A stretch of 64,000 nt of DNA from Brevundimonas fontaquae (GTDB lineage Bacteria; Pseudomonadota; Alphaproteobacteria; Caulobacterales; Caulobacteraceae). Where the stretch lies: contig NZ_CP070968.1 of assembly GCF_017086445.1 (NCBI RefSeq), positions 1,302,001-1,366,000 of the forward strand, given 5' to 3'. Made by a program: the position numbers and the translations under genes. This document shows, in pieces, positions 1 to 8,479 of this stretch (positions are counted from its first letter, which is position 1; each line of letters begins with the position of its first letter). Under the pieces are notes generated by a model, which saw only the letters and a program-made list of their open reading frames with translations, ran no database searches and was not told the DNA's origin.

Positions 1-258
1 GTTCGCGCAGCCCTAACGGCTCAGCAGCAGGCCAATGAGGTGCGGGGTTTCCTGTCGGCGCTCGCCAACGAGAACAGGCGGCCGACGATCCCGGCGCTGG
101 ATGCGCGCGATATCGCCTCAGGCCGCGCCGTGTCACTTGATGACCCTGCCCTGGTGCAACGTCCGCAAGCGCATGAGGTCACGGTGACGGTGGATGGTCA
201 GTTCCTGACCTACCGCCCGCTGTCGCGCGCCAGTCTGGAACCGTTTTTCGGCCGTTAG
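1..258 (+). CDS. Hypothetical protein, C-terminal part (gene begins left of window)
   Basis: The frame is open from the first base to a TAG at 256-258, giving about 85 residues with no stop. An internal GTG at 40 exists, but the open frame upstream of it suggests the gene starts outside the window. The visible part is mixed helical/charged and ends in a short polar tail. There is no motif I recognise and no membrane segment, so no function is offered. The next gene starts 57 nt downstream on the same strand with its own ribosome binding site. Confidence 0.5.
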   Translation, partial: VRAALTAQQQANEVRGFLSALANENRRPTIPALDARDIASGRAVSLDDPALVQRPQAHEVTVTVDGQFLTYRPLSRASLEPFFGR

Positions 259-315
259 GAACAATCGGCTCGACCGCGTGGTTGTCAGGGGCAGTCCATA
301 CTCAAGGAGCCCATC

Positions 316-540
316 ATGGCCGATATCGACAACACTCAGCCCTCGCTCGAAGACGAAGTCGCCGTCAACCGCGCCATTGAACAGGGCCTCGGCGTCGGCG
401 CCCGCGAACTGGCCGCCCAGCGCGAACCGGGCGGCGTGGTTACGCCGGACGAGGACGAAGGTTCTGAAGACGGGATGTCGACCGACGCTGGCGAGCTGGA
501 CGAAAGCCTGGCCGTTCAGGGCGTCGACGACGCCGACTGA
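316..540 (+). CDS. Small acidic hypothetical protein (74 aa)
   Basis: A 74-residue, strongly acidic protein. The C-terminal half is rich in Asp/Glu, Gly and Ser and is probably disordered. An AAGGAG ribosome binding site at 304-309 lies just before the ATG, which supports this start. Its TGA stop (538-540) abuts the TCA that is the stop codon of purQ on the other strand, so the two genes converge with zero spacing. It has no recognisable domain. A competing frame at 278-556 is a shadow and lacks this ribosome binding site. Confidence 0.65.
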   Translation: MADIDNTQPSLEDEVAVNRAIEQGLGVGARELAAQREPGGVVTPDEDEGSEDGMSTDAGELDESLAVQGVDDAD

Positions 541-1203
541 TCAGGCAGCCGCGTAGATGCTCTGGAACAGGGTCGCGCCGTCGGCGGAGCCGAGTTCGGC
601 TTCGAAGGCGCGATCCGGGTGGGGCATCATGCCCAGGACATTGCCGCGCGCGTTCTGGATGCCGGCGATATCGTTGACCGAGCCGTTGGGGTTGTCGACG
701 TAGCGGAAGACGACCTGACCTTCGCCCTCGATCCGGGCCAGGGTTTCGGCGTCGGCGAAGAAGTTTCCGTCGCCGTTGCCCTGGGTCATCGTCACTTCGC
801 GCTGACCTTGATAGCCGGCGGTGAAGCGGGTCTGGCCGTTTGCGACGGTCAGGGCGATGGGCTTGCAGACGTATTTCAAACCCTTGTTGCGCAACAGGGC
901 GCCGGGCAGCATTCCGGCCTCACACAGGATCTGGAAGCCGTTACAGATGCCGACCACGGCGACACCGTCGTCCGCCGCCTTCTTGACCGCCTGCATGACC
1001 GGCGACTGGGCCGCCATGGCGCCGCAGCGCAGATAGTCGCCGTAGGAGAAGCCGCCGGGAATGACGATCAGGTCCAGGCCCTGGGGCAGGTCGGTCTCGG
1101 CGTGCCACACCATCGAGACCGGCTCGCCGGTGGAGCGTTCGACGGCGACCTTGCAGTCGCGATCACAGTTGGAACCGGGGAAGACGATGACGGCTGCGCT
1201 CAT
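541..1203 (-). CDS. purQ: Phosphoribosylformylglycinamidine synthase subunit PurQ
   Basis: The glutaminase subunit of FGAM synthase (purine synthesis, step 4). It releases ammonia from glutamine for the PurL subunit in a PurL-PurQ-PurS complex in the cytoplasm. The 220 aa are full length for the small-subunit family. The class I amidotransferase nucleophile lies in GICNGFQ, with Cys at residue 87. The His is at about residue 195 in PHPDR, where most relatives I recall have HPE, so the usual triad Glu appears to be Asp. PurS and purC lie about 1.9 kb upstream on the same strand, separated from purQ by two unrelated genes. PurL is not in the window. Confidence 0.95.
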   Translation of the reverse strand: MSAAVIVFPGSNCDRDCKVAVERSTGEPVSMVWHAETDLPQGLDLIVIPGGFSYGDYLRCGAMAAQSPVMQAVKKAADDGVAVVGICNGFQILCEAGMLPGALLRNKGLKYVCKPIALTVANGQTRFTAGYQGQREVTMTQGNGDGNFFADAETLARIEGEGQVVFRYVDNPNGSVNDIAGIQNARGNVLGMMPHPDRAFEAELGSADGATLFQSIYAAA

Positions 1204-1236
1204 GGCGCGGGCCTTTAGCAGGGTTCTTTCGCCTTG

Positions 1237-2439
1237 TCAGGCCGTCGCGCGCGCCCGACCGGTCAACCAGGCGATCAGGAAGATGACGAATCCTCCCAGC
1301 GACAGGCCCATGCCGACCCAACCGGTCGAGGCCCAGCCATAGCCGGCCGCGATCGCCATTCCGCCCAGCAGCGGGCCGATGGCGTTGGCCGTGTTGAACG
1401 CCGAGTGATTCAGCGCCGCCGCCAGGGTCTGGGCGTCGCCGGCGACGTCCATCAGCCGTGTCTGCAGGATCGAACCCAGACCGCCTCCGCCGCCGATCAG
1501 GAAGACCACGACCATCACGGCCCACAGGTGCGGCGCCGCCAGCGGATAGAGGGCCAGCGCCGCTGCACTCCATAGCAACAGGCCGCCGGCCGCCTTGAAT
1601 CCCAGATGATCCGCCGCCCAGGCCCCCAGGATGTTGCCGACGAACATGCCGATGCCGAACACGGCGAAGACCCACGGCATCAGGGCTGGGCCGATGCCTG
1701 TGACGGACTGCAAGGTCGAGGCGAGATAGGCGTAGACCGCGAACATGCCGCCAAAGCCGATGGCGCCGACGCCCAGCGTCAGCCAGACCTGGCTGCGCTT
1801 TAACGCGCCCAGCTCGCGCCACGGGCTGGCGTCGTGATGGGCCGGATCGCGCGGTGCGAACAGGGCGACCAGGACCATGGTCAGAACCGCCAGCATGCCG
1901 ACGATGGCGAACGTCCAGCGCCAGCCGTGGGCATGGCTGATGATGTTGACGACGGGCACGCCCAGAACGGTGCCTACCGTCAGTCCCATCAGGATGGTAG
2001 AAACCGCGCGCGTGCGGAAATGCAGGGGCACGATGGAGGCCGCGACCAGGGCCGCCACGCCGAAATAGGCCCCGTGCGGCAGGCCGCTGAGGAAGCGGAA
2101 GACCAGCATCCAGTGATAGGTCGGGGCCAGGGCGCTGGCCACATTGCCGATGGCGAACAGGGCCATGAAGGCGATCAAAAGCAACCAGCGTGGATACCGT
2201 GCGCCCAGAACCGCCAGGATCGGCGCGCCGACCACGACGCCGGCGGCATAGGCGCTGATGACATGGCCCGCAGTGGGCGCATCGACGCCTAGACCCGCAG
2301 CGAAGTCCGGCAGGACGCTCATGGCGGCGAACTCGGTCACGCCGATCGCGAATCCGCCCATGGCGAGGGCGATCAGCACGAGGGCGACCGCCCCGCGAGA
2401 GCGGACGGGAAGGGCGGTGTCGAGGGCGGCGTTTGTCAT
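1237..2439 (-). CDS. MFS transporter, AraJ/DHA1-type efflux permease
   Basis: A 400-residue, very hydrophobic inner-membrane protein with the spacing of 12 transmembrane helices, typical of the DHA1 drug or sugar efflux branch of the major facilitator superfamily. A short basic stretch between early helices (GARYPRW) fits the conserved cytoplasmic loop. The substrate cannot be told from sequence. I prefer the ATG at 2439 over a GTG four codons upstream; neither has a clear ribosome binding site. The gene sits between a PEBP-like gene and purQ on the same strand, an unusual place within purine genes, which may mean chance co-orientation or purine-analogue export. Confidence 0.85.
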   Translation of the reverse strand: MTNAALDTALPVRSRGAVALVLIALAMGGFAIGVTEFAAMSVLPDFAAGLGVDAPTAGHVISAYAAGVVVGAPILAVLGARYPRWLLLIAFMALFAIGNVASALAPTYHWMLVFRFLSGLPHGAYFGVAALVAASIVPLHFRTRAVSTILMGLTVGTVLGVPVVNIISHAHGWRWTFAIVGMLAVLTMVLVALFAPRDPAHHDASPWRELGALKRSQVWLTLGVGAIGFGGMFAVYAYLASTLQSVTGIGPALMPWVFAVFGIGMFVGNILGAWAADHLGFKAAGGLLLWSAAALALYPLAAPHLWAVMVVVFLIGGGGGLGSILQTRLMDVAGDAQTLAAALNHSAFNTANAIGPLLGGMAIAAGYGWASTGWVGMGLSLGGFVIFLIAWLTGRARATA

Positions 2440-2499
2440 GTTGCGCTGCACACTAATCAGCGTTCATGACGCCACAAGGGCGACGCCGCCCCGCACCGA

Positions 2500-2979
2500 T
2501 CACGCCTTGTTTTCGTAGGTCGCGGTGATCGACGCCTTGGCCAGGGTGTGGAAGTGCAGATTGAAGCCGAACACGGCGCCGGAATCGTCGGCCGTGACCT
2601 CCAGGCTCTCCACATCCACGGCGAAGACGGTGAAGATGTAGTGGTGCGGACCATGGCCGGGCGGCGGGGCGGCGCCGCCAAAGCCTGGCTGACCATAGTC
2701 GGTGCGGCCCTGGACGGCGGTATGCGGCAGATGCCCGCCCGGCGAGCCGGCGCCGGCCGGCAGCTCGGTCACGTCCGCCGGAATATTGGCCACTGTCCAG
2801 TGCCAGAAGCCCGAGCCGGTCGGCGCATCGGGATCATAGCAGGTGATCGCATAGCTCTTGGTCCCCTCCGGCGCGCCGGACCAGGAGAGCTGAGGCGAGG
2901 TGTTGCCCTTGGCGTGAACCTGGGCGTCCGGCAGCACGCCGCCGTCCTGGATATCGGTGGAGGTAAGGGTGAAGGTCAT
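2500..2979 (-). CDS. YbhB/YbcL family Raf kinase inhibitor-like protein (PEBP fold)
   Basis: A 159-residue phosphatidylethanolamine-binding-protein-like protein. The family signature is visible as YDPDAP followed by WHW, with a later HHY segment that lines the small anion-binding pocket. The bacterial role is unclear; relatives are cytoplasmic or periplasmic, and no signal peptide is seen here. I chose the ATG at 2979 because GGAG lies four to seven bases upstream; a longer frame adds six residues without such a site. It is followed 48 nt downstream by an MFS gene on the same strand. Confidence 0.88.
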   Translation of the reverse strand: MTFTLTSTDIQDGGVLPDAQVHAKGNTSPQLSWSGAPEGTKSYAITCYDPDAPTGSGFWHWTVANIPADVTELPAGAGSPGGHLPHTAVQGRTDYGQPGFGGAAPPPGHGPHHYIFTVFAVDVESLEVTADDSGAVFGFNLHFHTLAKASITATYENKA

Positions 2980-3075
2980 GGGCGCTCCGTCAATCAAGCC
3001 GTCTGCTTAACTGGCGTCGATATCGAAGGATGCAACTGCCTCCTTCCCGCGACATGGGAAGGGAGACAGCAGAGT

Positions 3076-3312
3076 TTACGCCGCCTCGATGCGGTAGCTT
3101 TCGATCACCGTATTGGCGAGCAGCTGCTCGCACATCTTCCTGGCTTCGCCTTGCGGGTCTTCGGCGCCGGCGAGGTCGAACTCGATCAGCTTGCCGACGC
3201 GGGCGTTGGAGACGCCCGACCAGCCCAGGCCCTGCAAGGCGCCTTCGACAGCCTTGCCCTGAACGTCCAGGACGCCGGGCTTGAGGAAGACGTGAACTTT
3301 CACCTTCGCCAT
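3076..3312 (-). CDS. purS: Phosphoribosylformylglycinamidine synthase subunit PurS
   Basis: A 78-residue PurS, the small structural subunit that bridges PurQ and PurL in the three-part FGAM synthase. It shows the family's N-terminal beta strand with V-x-V-x-L-K-P-G-V-L-D and the mid-protein GK-x-I-E-F/D-L pattern. Length is normal (about 80 aa). Its ATG shares one base with the purC stop (TGATG), so it is probably translated by coupling with purC. Confidence 0.95.
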   Translation of the reverse strand: MAKVKVHVFLKPGVLDVQGKAVEGALQGLGWSGVSNARVGKLIEFDLAGAEDPQGEARKMCEQLLANTVIESYRIEAA

Positions 3313-4070
3313 CAGTGCAGACCTCCCTGGATCACCGTCGGCATGCCCTTCATGATGCCCAGGCGACGCGCGACTTCGGTATAGCTCTCGATGACGTCGC
3401 CCAGATCGCGGCGGAAGCGGTCCTTGTCCAGCTTCTCACCCGAGGCCGTGTCCCACAGGCGGCAGCTGTCGGGGCTGATCTCGTCGGCCAGCAGGACGCG
3501 GCTGAAGTCGTTTTCCCACACCCGGCCGAACTCGATCTTGAAGTCGACCAGGGTGATGCCGACGGCGCTGAACATGCCCGACAGATAGTCGTTCACCCGC
3601 ACCGTCATCGCCAGCATGTCGTCCAGCTCCTGGGTCGAGGCCCAGTTGAAGGCGGTGATGTGCTCTTCGGTGACCATCGGGTCGTTGAGCTCATCCTTCT
3701 TGTAGTAGAATTCGATGATCGAGCGGGGTAGGGGCGTGCCTTCCTCGATGCCCAGGCGCTGGCTCATCGAGCCGGCGACGATGTTGCGGCACACGACTTC
3801 CAGCGGAATGATCTCGACTTCGCGGATCAGCTGCTCGCGCAGGTTCAGACGCTTGATGAAGTGGTTGGTCACGCCGATGCCGTTCAGGCGCGACATGATG
3901 AACTCGCTGATCTGGTTGTTCACCACGCCCTTGCCTTCGAGAACGGCCTTTTTCTGCGCGTTGAAGGCGGTGGCGTCGTCCTTGAAATACTGGATCAGGG
4001 TGCCGGGCTCGGGTCCTTCGTACAGGATCTTGGCCTTGCCTTCGTAGATCTTCTTGCGCTTGCTGTTCAT
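3312..4070 (-). CDS. purC: Phosphoribosylaminoimidazole-succinocarboxamide synthase
   Basis: SAICAR synthetase: joins aspartate to CAIR with ATP in purine synthesis. The 252 aa are full length. The start at 4070 gives the usual N-terminus (KKIYEGKAK, the ATP-binding first strands), and the conserved aspartate-site stretch with VVCRN is present. The frame stays open 51 codons upstream, but that part has no similarity to the family. It overlaps purS by one base. The upstream gap to the DUF1476 gene (about 290 nt, divergent) holds both promoters; I do not recognise a riboswitch there. Confidence 0.95.
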   Translation of the reverse strand: MNSKRKKIYEGKAKILYEGPEPGTLIQYFKDDATAFNAQKKAVLEGKGVVNNQISEFIMSRLNGIGVTNHFIKRLNLREQLIREVEIIPLEVVCRNIVAGSMSQRLGIEEGTPLPRSIIEFYYKKDELNDPMVTEEHITAFNWASTQELDDMLAMTVRVNDYLSGMFSAVGITLVDFKIEFGRVWENDFSRVLLADEISPDSCRLWDTASGEKLDKDRFRRDLGDVIESYTEVARRLGIMKGMPTVIQGGLH

Positions 4071-4359
4071 GGTCCGGTCCCGGCTTACGGGCGCCCTCCA
4101 GAAACAAAAATCGCGCGGCCATATGTGGAGGGGGAAGACCCGGTCCTGGCGGCGCGTTTCGGAATCGTTCGGGCAGTCAATCTCGTTCGGGGTCTCCTTA
4201 GCCGAAGGCGGCCCTCGATACAAATGAGGATGGCCGGCGCCGCAATCATTGGGGACAGGATGTCCATGCGACGGAAGTCAGGTTGCGTTCACGGGCGGGC
4301 GGTCTATAGACGGCGCTTGCCCCGACGTTAGCGGGGTGGACGGAGCTTTGCTGAGCGAA

Positions 4360-4683
4360 ATGACGACCTTCGACGATCGGGAAAAGGCCTTCGAGGCCAA
4401 GTTCGCCCTCGATCAGGAGCAGGAGTTCAAGGCCATCGCCCGGCGCAACCGGATGCTGGGCCTGTGGGCTGCCGAAAAGATGGGGCTGTCCAGCGAAAGC
4501 GCGGACCAGTACGCCGCCGCCGTCGTGCGCGCCGATTTCGAACAGCCGGGCGACGAGGACGTGTTCCGCAAGGTCGCCGGCGACTTCAAGGCCTCGGGCC
4601 TGTCAGTTTCGGAGGGCGAGATCCGCTCCAAGATCGACGAGCTTGCCTCCATCGCCCGCGAGCAAATTCGCGCCGGCGAGTAA
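4360..4683 (+). CDS. DUF1476 family protein, likely ATP synthase inhibitor subunit zeta
   Basis: A 107-residue helical protein beginning with the family hallmark TTFDDREKAFEAKFA. DUF1476 proteins include the zeta subunit of alphaproteobacterial F1Fo ATP synthase, which blocks ATP hydrolysis through its N-terminal helix. Assignment follows the family; binding to F1 here is inferred. The ATG at 4360 puts the conserved motif at the N-terminus; the frame runs 37 codons further up with unrelated sequence. A strong hairpin terminator follows 35 nt after the stop. Confidence 0.88.
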   Translation: MTTFDDREKAFEAKFALDQEQEFKAIARRNRMLGLWAAEKMGLSSESADQYAAAVVRADFEQPGDEDVFRKVAGDFKASGLSVSEGEIRSKIDELASIAREQIRAGE

Positions 4684-4717
4684 TCGCCTCGGGTATTTGG
4701 ACTGATCTGAGAATTCG

Positions 4718-4753
4718 AAAGGGCCGCACCCGGGGGAAAGTGCGGCCCTTTCT
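4718..4753 (+). terminator. Intrinsic terminator after the DUF1476 gene
   Basis: The stem AAAGGGCCGCAC pairs with GTGCGGCCCTTT around a ten-base loop and is followed by TTCTT. It has A residues on the left and T residues on the right, so it could act in both directions. Confidence 0.85.
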
Positions 4754-4829
4754 TCTTGCCGGGGACGTTGGGGGATGTCTCACCCGGCGTACTGTGCGTC
4801 TCGCGCCCCTGAAGAACACAGGGGACAAG

Positions 4830-4870
4830 ATTTGGTTTCAGGCGTCGCCGCCCGAAACCAAATATTTTTT
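4830..4870 (+). terminator. Hairpin with T run next to the fasciclin gene end
   Basis: ATTTGGTTTC (4830-4839) pairs exactly with GAAACCAAAT (4854-4863) and is followed on the plus strand by ATTTTTT. The T run overlaps the stop codon of the minus-strand fasciclin gene. It would best stop plus-strand transcripts before they run antisense through that gene; in the minus direction the T tract is poor. Confidence 0.7.
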
Positions 4871-5501
4871 ACGGCATCAGAACCGTGTCGACGACGTGGA
4901 CGACGCCGTTCGATTGGCCCACGTCGGCTTGGGTGATCGTGGACTTGCCGCCCTTGGCGTCGGTGATGACCCAAGTGTTGTTCGGGCCGGCCGAAACCTT
5001 CAGTTCTTCACCCTGAACCGTCTTCAGCGTGGCGGTGCCGCCGTTGGCCTGGGCCTGGGCGGCGATATCGGCGGCCGTCAGGCGACCCGGCACGACGTGA
5101 TAGGTGAGGATCTTGGTCAGATCCGCCTTCATCGCCGGCTGCATCAGGCTGGTGCGGGTCGCCTCGGGGATCTTCTCGAAGGCGGCGTTGTCAGGGGCGA
5201 AGACCGTGAACGGGCCGGGACCCTGCAGCGTTTCCACCAGGCCGGCGGCTTGGACGGCGGACACCAGGGTGCTGAGGTTCGAGGCCTTGGAGGCGTTGGC
5301 GACGATGGTCTCGTTGGGGCTCATGGCTGCGCCGCCCACCATCGGATCGGTTGCTGGAGCCATTGCGGCGCCCTCAGCCGGAGCCATGGCGGTGGACTCG
5401 GCCGGGGTCGTGGCGGCTGGTTCGTTGTTGTTGCAGGCGCCCAGCGCCATCAGCGCGCCGCCGGACACGGCGACGAGCATCAGATTGCGAAGATTTGTCA
5501 T
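4869..5501 (-). CDS. Fasciclin domain lipoprotein
   Basis: A 210-residue secreted protein with one fasciclin (FAS1) domain. The N-terminus is a lipoprotein signal with the lipobox LGAC, lipidated Cys at residue 23. An Ala/Pro/Thr-rich linker to about residue 70 follows, then the domain with the H1 motif (FAPDNAAF), the YHVVPG segment and the closing NGVVHVVD. FAS1 domains mediate adhesion or matrix contacts, so a cell-surface role is likely. The start at 5501 has an AAGGGAA site seven bases upstream; the frame extends further up without a signal peptide. Confidence 0.88.
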   Translation of the reverse strand: MTNLRNLMLVAVSGGALMALGACNNNEPAATTPAESTAMAPAEGAAMAPATDPMVGGAAMSPNETIVANASKASNLSTLVSAVQAAGLVETLQGPGPFTVFAPDNAAFEKIPEATRTSLMQPAMKADLTKILTYHVVPGRLTAADIAAQAQANGGTATLKTVQGEELKVSAGPNNTWVITDAKGGKSTITQADVGQSNGVVHVVDTVLMP

Positions 5502-5652
5502 TGTGTTTCGTTCCCTTGGGGCCGCTCTCAAGGCGGTAACAGGAACGTTACGCGTCAGACCGAACAATGGATGCGTGTCGCGCGACAAGTTATCGCAGCT
5601 TGACCATTCAAATACTATGCGCAGTTTCTTTTGCTGATTTGCAGCGAAAGAC

Positions 5653-6165
5653 TTAGGTCGAGACGATATCTGTCAACGAATTCCACGAGCTGGCCTTGAT
5701 TGTCATCCCCACCGCATGAGCGGGACTGGACGATGGCAGATCAATCAAGCGAACACCGTTGACGTCGCCAATAATGCGTCGCCCCAGCTTGGCTGCCAGC
5801 TTTCCATTGAAGGCTACCGCCCTCAGCGCAGGCAGGCCGTCGATCAGACTTCTAAGATCGGCCGCCTCCGGTGAGCGGATCGCCGCATCCAGACTGCCCG
5901 ACCGCTCCGCCGACGCAATCACGTCCCATAGACCGACGCCGCGCGCCTTCAATCGGTCGATACGCTGCTCGTAGGGCAGGACCGTAAGGTCTTCGCCCAA
6001 AACGCCGCCGATCAGGGGCCAAAAGGCGTTGCGCGGATGAGCGTAGTACTGCGCCGCCTTCAGCGAGGCGTCGCCTGGCAAGCTGCCCAGGATCAAGAGG
6101 CGTGTGGCCGCATCGACGACGGGCGGGAAGCCGATGCGGCGATCTGCCGGCAGGGCGGGGGTCAC
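5653..6165 (-). CDS. DNA-deoxyinosine glycosylase (UDG superfamily, family 6 type)
   Basis: A 170-residue uracil-DNA-glycosylase-fold protein. The water-activating loop is GSLPGDASL at about residues 27-35, followed by NAFW, and the C-terminal substrate loop is LPSSSPAH. This pattern matches hypoxanthine-DNA glycosylases, which remove deaminated adenine. The start is GTG at 6165 and overlaps the purB stop by four bases (GTGA), so the repair gene is translationally coupled to a purine gene. Exact base preference cannot be read from sequence. Confidence 0.85.
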   Translation of the reverse strand: MTPALPADRRIGFPPVVDAATRLLILGSLPGDASLKAAQYYAHPRNAFWPLIGGVLGEDLTVLPYEQRIDRLKARGVGLWDVIASAERSGSLDAAIRSPEAADLRSLIDGLPALRAVAFNGKLAAKLGRRIIGDVNGVRLIDLPSSSPAHAVGMTIKASSWNSLTDIVST

Positions 6166-7463
6166 CCCTCTCCGAACACCCGCTTGAACACCACGTCCAC
6201 GTTCTTGGTGTGGTAGCCGAGGTCGAACAGGGCTTCGAGCTGGTCGGCGGGCAGGGTGACGCGGTCGTCGGCCTTCAGGAAATCCAGGAAGGCGCCTTCG
6301 CCACGCCAGACCTTCATGGCGTTTTCCTGAACGGCGGCATAGGCGTCTTCGCGCGACACGCCGGCCTGGGTCAGGGCCAGCATCACCCGCTGCGAGTGCA
6401 CCAGACCGCCCAGGCGGTCGATGTTTTTCTGCATGTTCTCAGGGTACACGTTCAGCCGCTCGACCACATTGGCCAAACGGTGCAGGGCGAAGTCTAGGTG
6501 GATAGTGGCGTCCGGGCCGATACCGCGTTCGACCGAGGAGTGGCTGATGTCGCGCTCGTGCCACAGGGCGACGTTTTCCATCGCCGGGGTCACGGCCGAA
6601 CGGACCAGACGGGCGAGGCCCGTCAGGTTCTCGGTCAGGATCGGGTTGCGCTTGTGCGGCATGGCCGACGAGCCCTTTTGACCCTTATCGAAGAACTCCT
6701 CCGCTTCGAGGACTTCGGTGCGCTGCAGGTGTCGGATTTCTACGGCGAGACGTTCGACCGAGCTGGCGACGACGCCCAAGGCGGCGAAGAAGGCGGCGTG
6801 GCGATCGCGCGGGATGACTTGGGTCGAGACAGGTTCGACCGTCAGGCCCATCTGGTCGGCCACATACTGCTCCACCGCCGGATCGACATTGGCGAAGGTG
6901 CCGACAGCGCCCGAGATGGCGCAGGTGGCGATCTCTTCCTTGGCGGTGATCAGGCGGCGTTTGGCGCGCTGGAACTCGGCATGATAGCCGGCCAGCTTCA
7001 GGCCGAAGGTGACGGGCTCGGCGTGGATGCCGTGCGAACGGCCCACGGTCGGGGTGTATTTATGCTCCTTGGCGCGGGTCTCCAGCGCGGCCAGAACCCG
7101 GTCGACGCCCTCGATCAGCAGGTCCGACGAGCGCGCCAGCTGAACCGCGAAACAGGTGTCCAGAACGTCCGAAGAGGTCATGCCCTGGTGCAGGAAACGG
7201 GCTTCTTCGCCGACGATCTCGGCGACGTGCGTCAGGAAGGCGATGACGTCGTGTTTGGTGGTGCGCTCGATCTCGTCGATGCGGTCGGCGTCGAAGGTCG
7301 CATCCTTGCCCTTGGCCCAGATGGCGTCGGCCGATTCCTTTGGGATCACGCCCAGCTCGGCCATCTTCGTGGCGGCGTGGGCCTCGATCTCGAACCAGAT
7401 CTTGTACTTGGTGTCCTGGGACCAGATGGCGGCGGCGACGGGGCGGGAGTAGCGCGTGATCAT
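6162..7463 (-). CDS. purB: Adenylosuccinate lyase
   Basis: 433-residue PurB of the fumarase/aspartase superfamily. It cleaves SAICAR to AICAR and adenylosuccinate to AMP, both with release of fumarate. The superfamily signature GSSAMPHKRNP is present and carries the catalytic serine loop. A TSSDVLDT segment (about residue 93 onward) and the GRSHG segment (second conserved region) are also intact. It is the first gene of a two-gene unit with the downstream glycosylase. Confidence 0.97.
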   Translation of the reverse strand: MITRYSRPVAAAIWSQDTKYKIWFEIEAHAATKMAELGVIPKESADAIWAKGKDATFDADRIDEIERTTKHDVIAFLTHVAEIVGEEARFLHQGMTSSDVLDTCFAVQLARSSDLLIEGVDRVLAALETRAKEHKYTPTVGRSHGIHAEPVTFGLKLAGYHAEFQRAKRRLITAKEEIATCAISGAVGTFANVDPAVEQYVADQMGLTVEPVSTQVIPRDRHAAFFAALGVVASSVERLAVEIRHLQRTEVLEAEEFFDKGQKGSSAMPHKRNPILTENLTGLARLVRSAVTPAMENVALWHERDISHSSVERGIGPDATIHLDFALHRLANVVERLNVYPENMQKNIDRLGGLVHSQRVMLALTQAGVSREDAYAAVQENAMKVWRGEGAFLDFLKADDRVTLPADQLEALFDLGYHTKNVDVVFKRVFGEG

Positions 7464-7650
7464 GGGCGGGTCGTGTCGGTCGTGGGGTGCGCGGAGTCAA
7501 GGTTTGGCGGGGCCGTGAGACTGACTTTGACAGTCCTTGTTCCAGATTCAGCGCGCTTCTCGTACGCCGCTCGGATCGCGGGCGAGGCCTTGGCGGTGGT
7601 TGTGCCGAGGCGGGCGGCGAGCCACTGATGGCGGCGACAGGAGACGCGTG

Positions 7651-8308
7651 ATGGAACTGGTAATCGGCGACAAGGCCTATTCGACTTGGTCGCTGCGGCC
7701 GTGGCTGGTGCTGAAACATTGCGGCGCGGTCTTTGACGAGATCGTCGTGCCGCTGAACCAGCCCGACACCGATCAGCGCATCCGCGAGCATTCGCCGTCC
7801 GGTCTCGTGCCGGTGCTGAAGGTCGAGGGCGAGGTGATCTGGGATTCGATGGCCATCGCCGTCTGGGCCGCCGAACGCTATCCGCAAGCCCGCCTCTGGC
7901 CGTCGGAGGCCCATGCGCGGTTCGGCGGCGTGCGAGATGCACGGCGGCTTCACCGCCTTGCGCACGGCCTGTTCGACCGGCCCGGATCACTGGATGGTCG
8001 GCCCCAGCCGCGCACCGGCGCCGGACCATCCGGGCCTGGCCAAGGATTTGCGCCGGATCGTCGAACTGTGGCGGAGCCTGCGTGACCGGTTCGGCGCGAG
8101 CGGGCCGTATCTGTTCGGCGACTGGTCCGTGCCGGACGCCTTTTTCACGCCGGTCGCCGCCCGCATCCGCCATTTCCAGCTGGACCTCGCCGCCCACGGA
8201 GACGACGGCACGGCCCAGGCCTATGCCGAGACCTTGCTGGCCCATTCGCACTTTCTTGAGTGGGAAGCCGACGCGCTGGGCTTAACGCGCGACAACCATC
8301 CCGGCTGA
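7651..8308 (+). pseudogene. Glutathione S-transferase family gene, frameshifted
   Basis: From the ATG at 7651 (CAGGAGA site just upstream) the protein has the GST thioredoxin-like domain: start MELVIGDKAYSTWSLRPW, the cis-Pro region LVPVL, and the DS pair before MAIAVW. After about residue 90 the frame loses similarity. The alpha-helical C-terminal domain resumes one frame over (EMHGGF, then LRRIVELWRSLRDRFG and YLFG) and ends at 8308. Removing one T from the TT at 7921-7922 joins both parts smoothly (AHARSAACEMHGGF). Either a real one-base insertion or an assembly error explains this; as written the enzyme would be truncated. Confidence 0.8.
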
Positions 8309-8343
8309 CGCAGCGTTAAACGGACGCTGTTATCTCTATAGGG

Positions 8344-8475
8344 ATGACGAGCCCGATCCTGCCCAGCCCTCCAACGCAAGCTGCTGCGCGCGGCCTCAAT
8401 CCCATCATGGCCTATGGGCTTGCGGCCCTCGTCGGGGCGGCGTTTTGGGCCAGCCTGCTGTTCGCGGTCTTTTAA
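8344..8475 (+). CDS. Small putative membrane protein (43 aa)
   Basis: A short frame from ATG 8344 to TAA 8473-8475. It has a Pro/Ser/Ala-rich N-terminus of about 20 residues followed by one hydrophobic helix (AYGLAALVGAAFWASLLFAV) that reaches the C-terminus, so it would be a tail-anchored single-span peptide. It fills the gap between the GST pseudogene and the convergent transglycosylase gene. Base composition is like coding sequence, but there is no strong ribosome binding site and I cannot test conservation. Confidence 0.4.
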   Translation: MTSPILPSPPTQAAARGLNPIMAYGLAALVGAAFWASLLFAVF

Positions 8476-8479
8476 AAGG

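Noticed and set aside
5525-5570. GGAAC and GAAC motifs upstream of the fasciclin gene as a stress sigma or LexA site
   Set aside because: Spacing fits neither GGAAC-N16/17-CGTT nor GAAC-N7-GAAC in a correct orientation.
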